Source: Roseovarius tolerans
Lineage (GTDB): Bacteria > Pseudomonadota > Alphaproteobacteria > Rhodobacterales > Rhodobacteraceae
Assembly: GCF_900109855.1 (NCBI RefSeq)
Contig: NZ_FOBO01000013.1
Span: 1 to 64,000, forward strand
Length of the DNA: 64,000 nucleotides
Direction: 5' to 3'
The position numbers and the translations under genes are program-made. Positions within the stretch are counted from its first letter, which is position 1; every line of letters starts with the position of its first letter. The notes below the pieces were generated by a model that searched no databases, was not told the origin of the DNA, and worked only from the letters and a program-made list of their open reading frames with translations. This document shows positions 55,092 to 63,931 of the stretch, piece by piece.

Positions 55092-57098
55092 CTACCGCCA
55101 CCAATGCGCGTGGGTCGCAAGCGCTCCCTGCAGCTTGGCCAGCAGGCGGTTGCCGCGCCCACCACGCGACAGCGGACCATGCGCGAGGCGCTCGACCACG
55201 ATCTCGACCGGGCAGGCGCTGCCTGTCACGGGGTCGAAATAGCGTGGATAGTCGATCAACGTCGCATGCACCAAACCCACCAGCGAGAGCCGCGCCCGGC
55301 GGCGTGGTGGCACGCGGCCCAAATCGCGTGTCAGGCCCCACCCCGCGTAGAACGGCGCACCAGTCGTGGTCACCGCCACGCCGCGCAAAAGCGCCTCGAA
55401 CCCCAGAAGCGAGGTCATCGTCCAGACCTCCTGCACCGCGCACAAAAGCGCCGCAGGATCACAGTCGGTTATGGTCATGTCCGCCAACCCCTCCGCCTCC
55501 ATCGCACCGGGGCGCAGACCGGCCTCGACATCCGGGTGCGGCTTATAGAGGATCACCGCGTCCGGATTTTCGGCGCGCACCTTTTGCAAAAGCGCGAAGT
55601 TGCTGCGCACGTCGCCCGCCCCCAAGCGGATCGAGGCGTCGTCCTCCACCTGACCCGGCACCAGGATACGATGCCCCGGCGGCAGGTCGGGCGCGGCGGC
55701 CCCGAGGTTATACTTGCTCAGCCCGTCGCGGATCAGCGCCTTGATCAGCGCTTCGGCGCGCAGCGCCTGATCGGGGCGCAGAACCGCACGTTCCGTGATC
55801 AGCCGTTCAAGGCGGCTCTCGCGCGACGGATCGTAGTAGATCCCAAGATCATCCAGCACCAGCGACAGGGGCGGCACCAGATCGGCCCCCAGCCCGCGCG
55901 AGCGCAGAAAGCCGTCCTCGACGCGCACCGCGCCCTCGGGCCCCGCCTGCGAGGCCCAGACCATCGCGGGGCGATCCGCCCGTGCGGGTTTATCAAAGCT
56001 CAACCGCCTGTGTCGGCCGAAAAATCGCTGCAACGGCGCGCGTTTCCAGAGGCGCATGCCATACGCGTCCCAGCCGTGGCGATCCTCGCGCCAGGCGCGG
56101 GTCTCTGCGGCCAGCGCCTCAATCGCCGTCTCGGCCTCGCATAAGCGGTCACGGTGCGGATCATACCAGGTGGGATAGAGCAGCATCGTCCCGGCGAAGA
56201 GTTGCGCCTTGCTGAGGCTGCGGCCCCGGCGCGACAAGGCGTGAGGGTGGCGGTCCTCGGTCAGGCCCCAGCCGGCGTAGAGCGGCTGGCCAAAGACCTG
56301 CGGGCGGTGCCCCGCATAGATCGCCTCGAACCCCAGCTGCGAAGTCACGCAATAGACAGCGATAGCCCCCTCCATCAGCGCCCATGGGCTGACCGGATCG
56401 GTGAAAAGCCGCACCCTGTCGCTCTCATCGGCGGTCGAGAAATAGCCGCCGCGATGGCCCTGCGATGTCTCGGGATGGGTCTTGATCAGGATGCGCGCAC
56501 CGGGGTTTTCCTCCTGCGCCCAATAGAGCATTTCGCGAAACGTGTTGGCATCCGCGCCACCATGGATGACCGAGGCGTCGCCCCGCGTCTGGTCGATCAC
56601 CAGCACGTAGCCCGGATCAGGACAGGACAGCGCCGGATCAATGCCGGTATATTTCGACAGATGCGCCTCTTGCATCCGGGCGATACCGCCGCGCGCGCGG
56701 TCCAGCAGCGCGGTGTCGTCAAAGGGATGCGTCGCGAGGATATGTTCCAGATCCGATGGCCCGCTCGCATCGAAATAGATGCCCCGGCTATCGATCACCA
56801 ACCCCATAGGCGGACTGCCCGCACGCCCTGGAAAAAGCGAGCGCAGGAACGCATCCTCGATACGCAAGAGCCCGGCGCCGGTGCGCGCGGCCATCGCTTC
56901 GCCCCGCGCGGCATAGGGGCTGCGCCCCCAGACCGCGATCAGGTCATCCGATGTCGGCACCCCGAGGCGCAGGTCATACCCGGCCAATGCCAGAATGCGC
57001 CGCACCCGCGCCTGTCGCAGAAACCCCGCGTTGAAATAGAAAACCCGCCGGGAGGAGTGTTCCCCCCCGGCGGGTCGATGCGCGTGTGACTGCGTCAA
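55092..57098 (-). CDS. kpsC: Capsular polysaccharide Kdo-linker transferase KpsC
   Basis: A 668-residue protein with the two homologous halves of KpsC, the dual beta-Kdo transferase that builds the poly-Kdo linker on lysophosphatidylglycerol for group 2-type capsules. The duplication is visible as LLRIEDAFLRSLFPG against VRVEDGFLRSRGLG, YFDA against YYDP after the IDSRGI and LDDLGI segments, and FGQPLYAGWGLTEDR against TGAPFYAGWGLTRDL. No ATG fits the 5' end. A TTG at 57098 overlaps the OPX gene stop by four bases. A terminator-like hairpin sits inside the first codons. Confidence 0.9.
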   Translation of the reverse strand: MTQSHAHRPAGGEHSSRRVFYFNAGFLRQARVRRILALAGYDLRLGVPTSDDLIAVWGRSPYAARGEAMAARTGAGLLRIEDAFLRSLFPGRAGSPPMGLVIDSRGIYFDASGPSDLEHILATHPFDDTALLDRARGGIARMQEAHLSKYTGIDPALSCPDPGYVLVIDQTRGDASVIHGGADANTFREMLYWAQEENPGARILIKTHPETSQGHRGGYFSTADESDRVRLFTDPVSPWALMEGAIAVYCVTSQLGFEAIYAGHRPQVFGQPLYAGWGLTEDRHPHALSRRGRSLSKAQLFAGTMLLYPTWYDPHRDRLCEAETAIEALAAETRAWREDRHGWDAYGMRLWKRAPLQRFFGRHRRLSFDKPARADRPAMVWASQAGPEGAVRVEDGFLRSRGLGADLVPPLSLVLDDLGIYYDPSRESRLERLITERAVLRPDQALRAEALIKALIRDGLSKYNLGAAAPDLPPGHRILVPGQVEDDASIRLGAGDVRSNFALLQKVRAENPDAVILYKPHPDVEAGLRPGAMEAEGLADMTITDCDPAALLCAVQEVWTMTSLLGFEALLRGVAVTTTGAPFYAGWGLTRDLGRVPPRRRARLSLVGLVHATLIDYPRYFDPVTGSACPVEIVVERLAHGPLSRGGRGNRLLAKLQGALATHAHWWR
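57043..57075 (-). terminator. Terminator-like hairpin inside the 5' end of kpsC
   Basis: On the minus strand ACCCGCCGGG, a 13-base loop, CCCGGCGGGT forms a perfect 10-base-pair GC-rich stem followed by TTTCTATTTC. It begins 23 bases after the first base of kpsC (57098) and 20 bases after the OPX gene stop. It could terminate or attenuate transcription between the OPX gene and kpsC. Confidence 0.7.
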
Positions 57099-58243
57099 AA
57101 GTCCCCTGAGAGGGTGCTGGATGCCGTCGAGACAGAGCCGATCGCCCCCAGCGTCCCGGTCAGCGCGGCAATGACCTTGGACCATTGCGTGAACGGTGCC
57201 TCGGTCACATAGATCGTATCGTCGTCGCGGACCGCGAAATCCCGGGCCATGAACATGCCGTTGGGCTTGGTCAGGTCGAGCACGTAGACCAGACGCTGCG
57301 CGCCCACCAGATCATCGCGTCCAAGCACCTGGTTCGCGATCTCCGCCGGTTCGTTGCGCAAGACGAACAGCCCGCGCGGATCGGCCGCCGATGTGGTCAG
57401 GCCACCGACCTGTGCAATCGCTTCGAGCGCGCTCAGCGTCTGGGTGTCGAACGTGACGCGCGCCTGCGTGCCGGTGGCGCCCAGCGCGGTATAGGACCGG
57501 GTATCGGATTCCACGAGAATGCGATCACCGCCGCGCAGGGCGATGTCGAAATCCGGATGCTTGAACAGATCCTGGAACCAGACCTTGGAGCGCTGATCGC
57601 CACGAATGACGGTGATCTGCGCCACTTCCGGTTCAATCGCGATGCCGCCCGCCGCCGCGATCATCGCCGATAGCGTGCGCGTCGGGGCCTCGATCGGATA
57701 GACGCCCTGCCCACCGACCGCACCGCTGATCGCCACGGTCGAGCCGTTGCCCGCCAGACGGCGCACCTCGACCTGCGGATCGGGGGTCTGCTGATCGAGT
57801 TTTTCGGTGATCACCCGGCGCACGCCTTCGGGCGTATTGCCCGCCGCACGAATGCGGCCCGCATAGGGAACGAAGATAAAGCCGGACCCATCGACCTGCA
57901 CCTCTTCGAGGATGGTCTGGTTCGACGTCTCGCCCGCCAGGAGCCCGTCATCGACGTTCTCCCAGATCGTCAGGCCAAGCGTGTCGCCGGGGCTGATCGT
58001 GTCCGACCCCAGAAGGCCTGCATTCTTGAACGCGTCGGTAAAGCCGAGCGCGGGCTGCACGGCGGTGGCCCGCGTCACCCGGTCATTGACCGATACGACA
58101 AAGGCATCGCCCTGCCGCTGCACCGAACCGGCGTAGATTTCTCGCTTGTTGGGGCCCACGCGGGGCAACGCGCATCCGGCCAGGATCAAGACGATCGCCA
58201 GTAGCGCGACGGGCTTCGCCCATCGGGTATGTCGGGATATCAC
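57095..58243 (-). CDS. Outer-membrane polysaccharide export (OPX) lipoprotein, Wza/KpsD family
   Basis: A 382-residue lipoprotein (signal AKPVALLAIVLILAGC with lipobox LAGC). The poly-export domain begins LGSDTISPGDTLGLTIWENV and contains VQVDGSGFIFVPYAGRIRAA. SLBB-type repeats follow (VAISGAVGGQGVYPIEAPTR and FVLRNEPAEIANQVL). It forms the outer-membrane channel for capsule. The start is GTG at 58243. It lies between kpsS and kpsC on the same strand. The partner ABC transporter (kpsM, kpsT, kpsE) is not in the window. Confidence 0.9.
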   Translation of the reverse strand: MISRHTRWAKPVALLAIVLILAGCALPRVGPNKREIYAGSVQRQGDAFVVSVNDRVTRATAVQPALGFTDAFKNAGLLGSDTISPGDTLGLTIWENVDDGLLAGETSNQTILEEVQVDGSGFIFVPYAGRIRAAGNTPEGVRRVITEKLDQQTPDPQVEVRRLAGNGSTVAISGAVGGQGVYPIEAPTRTLSAMIAAAGGIAIEPEVAQITVIRGDQRSKVWFQDLFKHPDFDIALRGGDRILVESDTRSYTALGATGTQARVTFDTQTLSALEAIAQVGGLTTSAADPRGLFVLRNEPAEIANQVLGRDDLVGAQRLVYVLDLTKPNGMFMARDFAVRDDDTIYVTEAPFTQWSKVIAALTGTLGAIGSVSTASSTLSGDF

Positions 58244-58341
58244 TGCTCGGTCTCCTCGACCTGTTATTGTTCTGCCTCAGTTCTTTTTTTGCCAAGTTAC
58301 CGGAGTTGCATCCCAAAATCCAGCTTTTGTGTGCCCCTGCG

Positions 58342-59634
58342 TCAGGGGACCAGCCGCAACTGTTGCCGTGGTGCCGCGGTGCCCCGGCTGAGCGCGTCAT
58401 AGGGATCATCCGGGGCAAGCATCATGTCGACCACCTGCCGCAGCACCTGCCTGCGCCCGCGCGAGGAATAAAACCCGCCCGCGATCTGGCTGGTTTCCAA
58501 CAGGAACCGGCGGTAATCTGCATAGGCGCTCCGGTCCGGACGCTCTGCCCCGGCGAAGAAATCGCGCAGCGGCTTGGTCGAGACGAATTGCGGCTTGGCA
58601 TAGACCGCCTGCCCGAAGGTGCGCAACGGAATGCCTCGCCAGAGCACCTGTTGTGCGGCGGTGGAATTGACCGTGACAGCCGAGCGGGCCTCGTCCAGCA
58701 GCCGCGCCAGCTTGCCGCCACGCAGGTAATGCACGCGGCCCTGCAGCCCTTGCAGCCGGATCAGACGGCGCAGCGTGGCGCGAATGGGGGCACGCCCGTC
58801 CTCCAGCGGATGCGCCTTGATCACCAGATGATGATGCGGCGGCGCACCCCGTGCAAAGCCGTCGATCACCGCCTCGAGAAATTCAGAGACCGTGGAGAAT
58901 GGCGAATGCGCCTGGAACGACGCGTCATGCTCCAGTTGCAACAACACGACGTGATAGGGAAAGCCGCCGGTGCGGACGCGCCGCGTGGTGATGCGTCGCT
59001 CGATTGCCTGCACCGGCATCAAGAGCAGCCGCTTGAGATAAAGCGAGAATTCCTGTCCCACGCTGAGGCCGCGATGCGGGCGAAATCCGCGATACCGCTG
59101 GTTCAGGAACAGCACGCAGCCATGATAAAGCGCACCGTAAAAGATGTGCTGACGCATGTCTCCCCAGCTTGCCGGGGGCATGGCAGCGTCCATGTCGGAC
59201 TGCGCCAGCGCCGCGCGCATCTCGGGCACACTCATCTCCATCAGGCGTGAATTGCCGTTGGTGCCGCCACGCTCATAGGTCACCCAGTAGGGGCGCATGT
59301 AGCCTTCCTCGAAAACATGCACCGTCACCCCCGCCGCACGCGCGATCTCGACCGCCTGCGCATGGATCGGGCGGGTGTCGCCATAAAGCACGATATCGGT
59401 GATGGATTTTTCCGCGATCAGACTGCGCAGCGTCTCGGGCCAGTCCTCGGCCCGCCCGCGATAGGCGATATAACGCGTCGCGTCGCGCCAGAACATGCCG
59501 TCGCCCGCATTGAAGCCGACGCGCCAGACATCGACGCCCGCGCGTCGCAGCATCTCACCTAGCCGGTGAAAGAACGGCCCGTGCGGCCCCTGAAGAAACA
59601 GGAACGCGCGGCCTGTGCCGGTCAGCCCTGACAT
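58342..59634 (-). CDS. kpsS: Capsule polysaccharide Kdo transferase KpsS
   Basis: A 430-residue cytoplasmic glycosyltransferase that adds the first Kdo to the lipid anchor of capsule. FLFLQGPHGPFFHRLGEML, VWRVGFNAGDGMFW, HVFEEGYMRPYWVTYERGG, VLLQLEHDASFQAHSPF, HHHLVIKAHPLEDG and TVNSTAAQQVLWRGIPLRTF are the KpsS signature blocks in order. The ATG at 59634 fits. It is first in the kpsS-OPX-kpsC cluster and divergent from ribE. Confidence 0.92.
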   Translation of the reverse strand: MSGLTGTGRAFLFLQGPHGPFFHRLGEMLRRAGVDVWRVGFNAGDGMFWRDATRYIAYRGRAEDWPETLRSLIAEKSITDIVLYGDTRPIHAQAVEIARAAGVTVHVFEEGYMRPYWVTYERGGTNGNSRLMEMSVPEMRAALAQSDMDAAMPPASWGDMRQHIFYGALYHGCVLFLNQRYRGFRPHRGLSVGQEFSLYLKRLLLMPVQAIERRITTRRVRTGGFPYHVVLLQLEHDASFQAHSPFSTVSEFLEAVIDGFARGAPPHHHLVIKAHPLEDGRAPIRATLRRLIRLQGLQGRVHYLRGGKLARLLDEARSAVTVNSTAAQQVLWRGIPLRTFGQAVYAKPQFVSTKPLRDFFAGAERPDRSAYADYRRFLLETSQIAGGFYSSRGRRQVLRQVVDMMLAPDDPYDALSRGTAAPRQQLRLVP

Positions 59635-59771
59635 CGTCTACGCAGCCCCTCACGTTGATTTTCGCCTTGATAGCCTGAAATCCTGGCGAAAATAAGCCCC
59701 GTTTGACGGCGCGGCTTGTCTTGGCCGCGGTGCGAGGCTAGGTCCGGAGCACAGCAGAGGGAGAGCCGCAC

Positions 59772-60359
59772 ATGTTCACAGGGATCATCACCGATATGGG
59801 CCGTATCCGTGCCATCGAGCAGCGCGGCGACATGCGCGCGCGGATCAGCACAGGCTACGACACCGCGAAGATCGAGATCGGTGCCTCGATCGCCTGTGAT
59901 GGCGTATGCCTGACGGTGGTCGGTCTGGGGCCTGACTGGTTCGACGTGGATATCTCCGCCGAGACGGTGTCGAAGACCAACCTCTCCACCTGGGCCGAGG
60001 CCAAGCGCGTCAATCTCGAGCGCGCGCTCAAGGTCGGTGACGAGTTGGGCGGGCATATCGTGTCGGGACATGTCGACGGGCTCGCCGAGGTGGTGGACCT
60101 GCGCGACGAGGGCGACAGCACCCGCGTCACCCTGCGCGCGCCCGAAGACCTCGCGAGGTTCATCGCGGCCAAGGGATCCGTGGCGCTGAATGGCACGTCG
60201 CTTACCGTGAACGAGGTCGCGGGCCGCGAGTTCGGCATCAATTTCATCCCGCATACCAAGCAAGTTACGACATGGGGCGACGTCGCCGTGGGCGACCGGG
60301 TCAATCTGGAGATCGACACGTTGGCGCGCTATGTCGCCCGGCTGGCCGAGGCGGGATAA
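59772..60359 (+). CDS. ribE: Riboflavin synthase
   Basis: A 195-residue enzyme that dismutates two 6,7-dimethyl-8-ribityllumazine molecules to riboflavin. It consists of two lumazine-binding repeats: MFTGIITDMGRIRAIEQRGD with IACDGVCLTVVG, then GGHIVSGHVDGLAEVVDLRD with VALNGTSLTVNEV. The internal repeat and the N-terminal MFTGII are diagnostic. GGAGAGCCGCAC precedes the start. No FMN riboswitch-like structure was seen in the 137-base leader. Confidence 0.96.
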   Translation: MFTGIITDMGRIRAIEQRGDMRARISTGYDTAKIEIGASIACDGVCLTVVGLGPDWFDVDISAETVSKTNLSTWAEAKRVNLERALKVGDELGGHIVSGHVDGLAEVVDLRDEGDSTRVTLRAPEDLARFIAAKGSVALNGTSLTVNEVAGREFGINFIPHTKQVTTWGDVAVGDRVNLEIDTLARYVARLAEAG

Positions 60360-60361
60360 GC

Positions 60362-60448
60362 GCGGACTGAACGGGCATTTGGGGCCTGTTGCTGCCGTTG
60401 CCGTGAGCCGCGCGAAACGCACCGAAGGTGCTATGTCCGCTGAAGGCC
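60362..60448 (-). repeat. Dispersed repeat, short deleted copy D
   Basis: On the minus strand the segment begins ggccttcagcggacatagca, the left end of the repeat family, and passes directly into ccttcggtgcgtttcgcgcg, which belongs to the right side of copies A-C. The ~150-base middle is missing. About 40 bases further, gttcagtccgcgc resembles a decayed opposite end. It lies between convergent ribE and mltG, in the opposite orientation to the other copies. Confidence 0.65.
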
Positions 60449-60474
60449 AAAATTACCCTCGCTCACCGTCCGGT

Positions 60475-61635
60475 TCAGTTCCCGGCCCGCTCCGCCTCGA
60501 TTTCGCGCCAGCGCGCGACGTTGCGGTTATGCTCGGCCAGCGTTTCAGCAAAGGCATGCCCGCCGCTGCCATCGGCCACGAAGAATACGTAATCCGTGCT
60601 GTCGGGATCGACCGCCGCCTCGATGCTCGCGCGGCCGGGATTGGCGATTGGCGTGGGCGGCAGCCCCTCGATCACATAGGTGTTCCACGGCGTCGCCCCG
60701 CGCAATTCGCTCTGACGCAATCCGCGCCCCAGCACGCCGCGCCCCTCGGTGATGCCGTAGATCACCGTCGGGTCGGTTTGCAGGCGCATGCCGCGCTCCA
60801 GCCGGTTGACGAAGACGCTCGCCACCTGACGCCGCTCCTCGGCAACACCAGTCTCTTTTTCGATGATCGAGGCGAGGATCAGTGCCTCCTCGGCGCTGTC
60901 GAGCGGCAGCCCCTCGGCACGGCCCTCCCAAGCGGCGGCAAGGATAACGGCCTGTGCCTCGGCCATGCGGGTGAGCACGCTTTCGCGGCTATCGCCTGCG
61001 CGCACCTCATAGCTGTTTGGCGCGAGCCTGCCCTCGGCGGGCACCTCCTCCACGTCGCCTTCCAGCACGTCGACGACTTTCAGCCCTTCGACCACCTGCC
61101 AACTGGTGATCCCCTCGGCAAAGGCGATGCGATAGCGTGTGTCGGCCTGATCGCGCACCCGTTCGAATATCGCGGGCGCGCTGACCTCCTCAGCCATCGG
61201 ATCAAAGGCAGCACGCTCCTCGTAGCGCCCCGTGGCGGTATCCAGTTCGCGCACCACGACCTCTGCCGATGTCACGCCGATCCGGTAAACCACCTCGGTG
61301 CCACAACTGCTGGCCCCGCCCCGGGTGATGATGTCGGTGATATCCGACATGCTGGCCCCCTGCGGAATAAGCCAGCTCCCGGCCTTCAGATCACTGGATT
61401 TCTCGGCATAATCCGCGCCGATGCGAAAGATCGCGCCGCTGGTGACCGCGCCCTCGCTTTCCAGCTTGCGCGACACGATGCGCATGTTGCTGCCCGGCTC
61501 CACTCGCAGGCAGATCGGATCACCATGCGGACCTTGGGCTGTGTACTGGCTTTGCCCCCAGAGGATCACCCCCCCCAGCAGGAACACCACCACCACCAGA
61601 AGCGTCAGGAAGTTCGAGGCGATATGACGCCACAT
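60475..61635 (-). CDS. mltG: Endolytic murein transglycosylase MltG
   Basis: A 386-residue YceG-like protein. One N-terminal transmembrane helix (FLTLLVVVVFLLGGVILW) precedes a LysM-like domain (GSNMRIVSRKLESEGAV), then the catalytic domain with the essential glutamate in LILASIIEKETGVAEERRQV and ASVFVNRLERGMRLQTDPTV. It cleaves nascent peptidoglycan at the inner membrane. The start overlaps the fabF stop by one base, a pairing common in alphaproteobacteria. Confidence 0.95.
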   Translation of the reverse strand: MWRHIASNFLTLLVVVVFLLGGVILWGQSQYTAQGPHGDPICLRVEPGSNMRIVSRKLESEGAVTSGAIFRIGADYAEKSSDLKAGSWLIPQGASMSDITDIITRGGASSCGTEVVYRIGVTSAEVVVRELDTATGRYEERAAFDPMAEEVSAPAIFERVRDQADTRYRIAFAEGITSWQVVEGLKVVDVLEGDVEEVPAEGRLAPNSYEVRAGDSRESVLTRMAEAQAVILAAAWEGRAEGLPLDSAEEALILASIIEKETGVAEERRQVASVFVNRLERGMRLQTDPTVIYGITEGRGVLGRGLRQSELRGATPWNTYVIEGLPPTPIANPGRASIEAAVDPDSTDYVFFVADGSGGHAFAETLAEHNRNVARWREIEAERAGN

Positions 61636-62894
61636 CAGCGCGGCTTCCCAAGCACCAGCGCGGCATTGGTGCCGCCAAAGCCGAAGCTGTTCGACAACGC
61701 CACGTCGATCTTGCGCTCGCGCTTGGCATTGGGCGCAAGATCGAGCGGCGTTTCGACTGCGGGGTTGTCGAGATTGATCGTCGGCGGGGCCACCTGATCG
61801 CGGATCGCGAGGATCGAGAAAATCGCCTCGACCGCGCCAGCCGCCCCCAGCAGATGACCAACCGAGGACTTTGTCGAACTCATCGTGGCCTTGCCCGCCG
61901 CATCGCCCAACAGGGTCTCCACGGCTTTCAGTTCGATCGTGTCGGCCATGGTCGAAGTGCCATGTGCGTTTATGTAATCGATATCCGACGGCTCCATGCC
62001 GGCATTGCGCAGCGCCGACCGCATCGCCCGCAGCCCGCCATCGCCATCCTCGGATGGAGCGGTGATGTGATAGGCATCGCCCGACAGCCCGTACCCCAGC
62101 ACCTCGGCATAGATCTTGGCGCCGCGTGCCTTGGCATGCTCGTATTCCTCGAGCACCACAACGCCCGCGCCTTCGCCCATGACGAACCCGTCGCGCTCCA
62201 CGTCATAGGGGCGGCTGGCACCTTGCGGGTCATCGGCACGCTTGGTCGAGAGCGCCTTGCAGGCATTGAATCCGGCAATCCCGATCTCGCAGATCGAGGC
62301 CTCGGCCCCGCCAGCGACCATGACGTCGGCATCTCCGAACATGATCAGCCGTGCCGCGTCACCAATCGCATGCGCACCCGTCGCGCAGGCGGTCACCACC
62401 GAATGGTTCGGGCCCTTGAAGCCGTAGCGGATGCTCACCTGCCCGCTGATCAGGTTGATCAGCGCACCAGGGATGAAGAACGGCGACACGCGGCGCACGC
62501 CCTTGTCACGAATGATATTCGCGGTCTCCTCGATCGAGCGCAGACCGCCGATGCCTGAGCCCATCATCACGCCCGTGCGTTCGAGGCTTTCGGCATCGTC
62601 GGGCATCCAGCCCGCGTCCTCGACCGCCTGTTGCGCGGCGGCCAGTCCGAACAGGATGAAATGGTCCACCTTGCGGCGTTCCTTGGGCTCCATGTAGTGG
62701 TCGGGGTCGAACGTGCCGTCACTGCCATCGCCATAGGGCACTTCGCATGCGTATTTCGTGATCACGTTCACCGGATCGAATCGAGTGATCGTTCCGGCCC
62801 CGGACTGCCCGTCCAGAAGTCTGCTCCAGCTTTTTTCGACCCCATCGGCCAATGGGGTCACCAGACCCAGACCCGTGACAACGACACGCCGCAT
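61635..62894 (-). CDS. fabF: Beta-ketoacyl-ACP synthase II
   Basis: A 419-residue condensing enzyme of fatty acid elongation. The Cys-His-His triad is in VVTACATGAHAIGDAARL, NAHGTSTMADTIELKAVE and SSVGHLLGAAGAVEAIFS. It opens MRRVVVTGLGLVTPLADGVE. ATGATG gives two adjacent starts (62897 or 62894), with AAAGGG upstream. acpP and fabG, which often precede fabF, are not directly adjacent here. Confidence 0.95.
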   Translation of the reverse strand: MRRVVVTGLGLVTPLADGVEKSWSRLLDGQSGAGTITRFDPVNVITKYACEVPYGDGSDGTFDPDHYMEPKERRKVDHFILFGLAAAQQAVEDAGWMPDDAESLERTGVMMGSGIGGLRSIEETANIIRDKGVRRVSPFFIPGALINLISGQVSIRYGFKGPNHSVVTACATGAHAIGDAARLIMFGDADVMVAGGAEASICEIGIAGFNACKALSTKRADDPQGASRPYDVERDGFVMGEGAGVVVLEEYEHAKARGAKIYAEVLGYGLSGDAYHITAPSEDGDGGLRAMRSALRNAGMEPSDIDYINAHGTSTMADTIELKAVETLLGDAAGKATMSSTKSSVGHLLGAAGAVEAIFSILAIRDQVAPPTINLDNPAVETPLDLAPNAKRERKIDVALSNSFGFGGTNAALVLGKPR

Positions 62895-63017
62895 CATGCT
62901 GCCCTTTCTCGTTCGTTCGTTCGCCGCTCTTACCCCGGGTTGACCCCAAGGGGCAAGAGCGGCGAGGGCTGCGCGCAAGCGTCTGCCGGTTTCAAACCTC
63001 GCACATGCGCTTCCGGG

Positions 63018-63761
63018 TTACTGGAATTCGGCGGTCGGTTCCGGTGCCGGGCGCGCCACGGCCAGCGCCTCGGACAGATCAACGTCTTTCGACAACAGCG
63101 CCCGGCCGATCAGGGCACCCGCAATATTGGGGATGTAGCGCAGGCGCGCCACGTCATCGACGCTGCGCACCGTGCCGCGCGCCATGACCTGCTGACGGGT
63201 CTTGGCCGCAAGGCCGGAGATGACCCCGAGGCTGCCGTCGCTGTCCTCGATATCGGCGTCGATGTCGGTGATGATGATTCCCGCCAAGGGCACACCGTCG
63301 AAGGCGCGGATGAAATCATCGGCCCCGAACGCACTGGTCGAGCGCCAACCATCGCTCATCAGCTGACCCTGATAGACATCGACCGCAACGACGATCTGGT
63401 CGGGGTGATACTTGGCCAGTTCCTTGACGCCCTCGGGGTCCTGAATGGCCATCGTGCCCAGCACGATCCGGCCGGCACCCTTGTCGATCCAGCGGCTCGC
63501 CGCCTCGCGCGACCGGAACCCGCCGCCCAATTGCACTGGGATGCCCACGGCGCGGATGATCTCCTCGATCAGCGCCGCATCATCGCCCTCGCCACGCAGA
63601 CCGTTCATGTCGGTGAGATGCATCCATTCGGCCCCGGCCTGTACGAATCCGCGCGCGGTCTCGACCGGATCGACATGCCAGATCACCGGCTCGTCGAGCC
63701 GACCGCGCGTGAGGCTCACGCATTTGCCATTGAGAATTTCCAGAGTCGGATAGAGGATCAT
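63018..63761 (-). CDS. HisA-like (beta/alpha)8 barrel protein, function uncertain
   Basis: A 247-residue protein with the HisA/HisF barrel layout: MILYPTLEILNGKCVSLTRG, AGAEWMHLTDMNG, VQLGGGFRSREAA, RIVLGTMAIQDPEGV, VVAVDVYQGQLMSDGW, IIITDIDADIEDSDG and a phosphate-loop region near the end. True HisA has IDLxDG at the start with a catalytic Asp8; here it is LEILNG, with Glu. Other HisA segments are also altered (GGFRS for GGIRD, ARGTV for ASGGV). It is probably a paralog with another job rather than the histidine-pathway isomerase. Its neighbours give no pathway hint. Confidence 0.75.
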   Translation of the reverse strand: MILYPTLEILNGKCVSLTRGRLDEPVIWHVDPVETARGFVQAGAEWMHLTDMNGLRGEGDDAALIEEIIRAVGIPVQLGGGFRSREAASRWIDKGAGRIVLGTMAIQDPEGVKELAKYHPDQIVVAVDVYQGQLMSDGWRSTSAFGADDFIRAFDGVPLAGIIITDIDADIEDSDGSLGVISGLAAKTRQQVMARGTVRSVDDVARLRYIPNIAGALIGRALLSKDVDLSEALAVARPAPEPTAEFQ

Positions 63762-63931
63762 CGTCAGGCCCCTTGTCAGGTAAAGCCCCCGGCGGATGTG
63801 CCGGGACGGGCCATTCCTGCACGCGCTTGCGGGCATGCGCTGTTCTCAAATCGGCATCATAGCCGCTGTTCGCGCCGCGCACGCGCGGGTTGCACCGTAA
63901 AACGATGCAGGCCAAAGGGCGCGTCCAGACC

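Noticed and set aside
59635-59771. Leader of ribE considered as an FMN riboswitch
   Set aside because: None of the conserved FMN-aptamer blocks could be seen, and the spacer is short and shared with the divergent kpsS.
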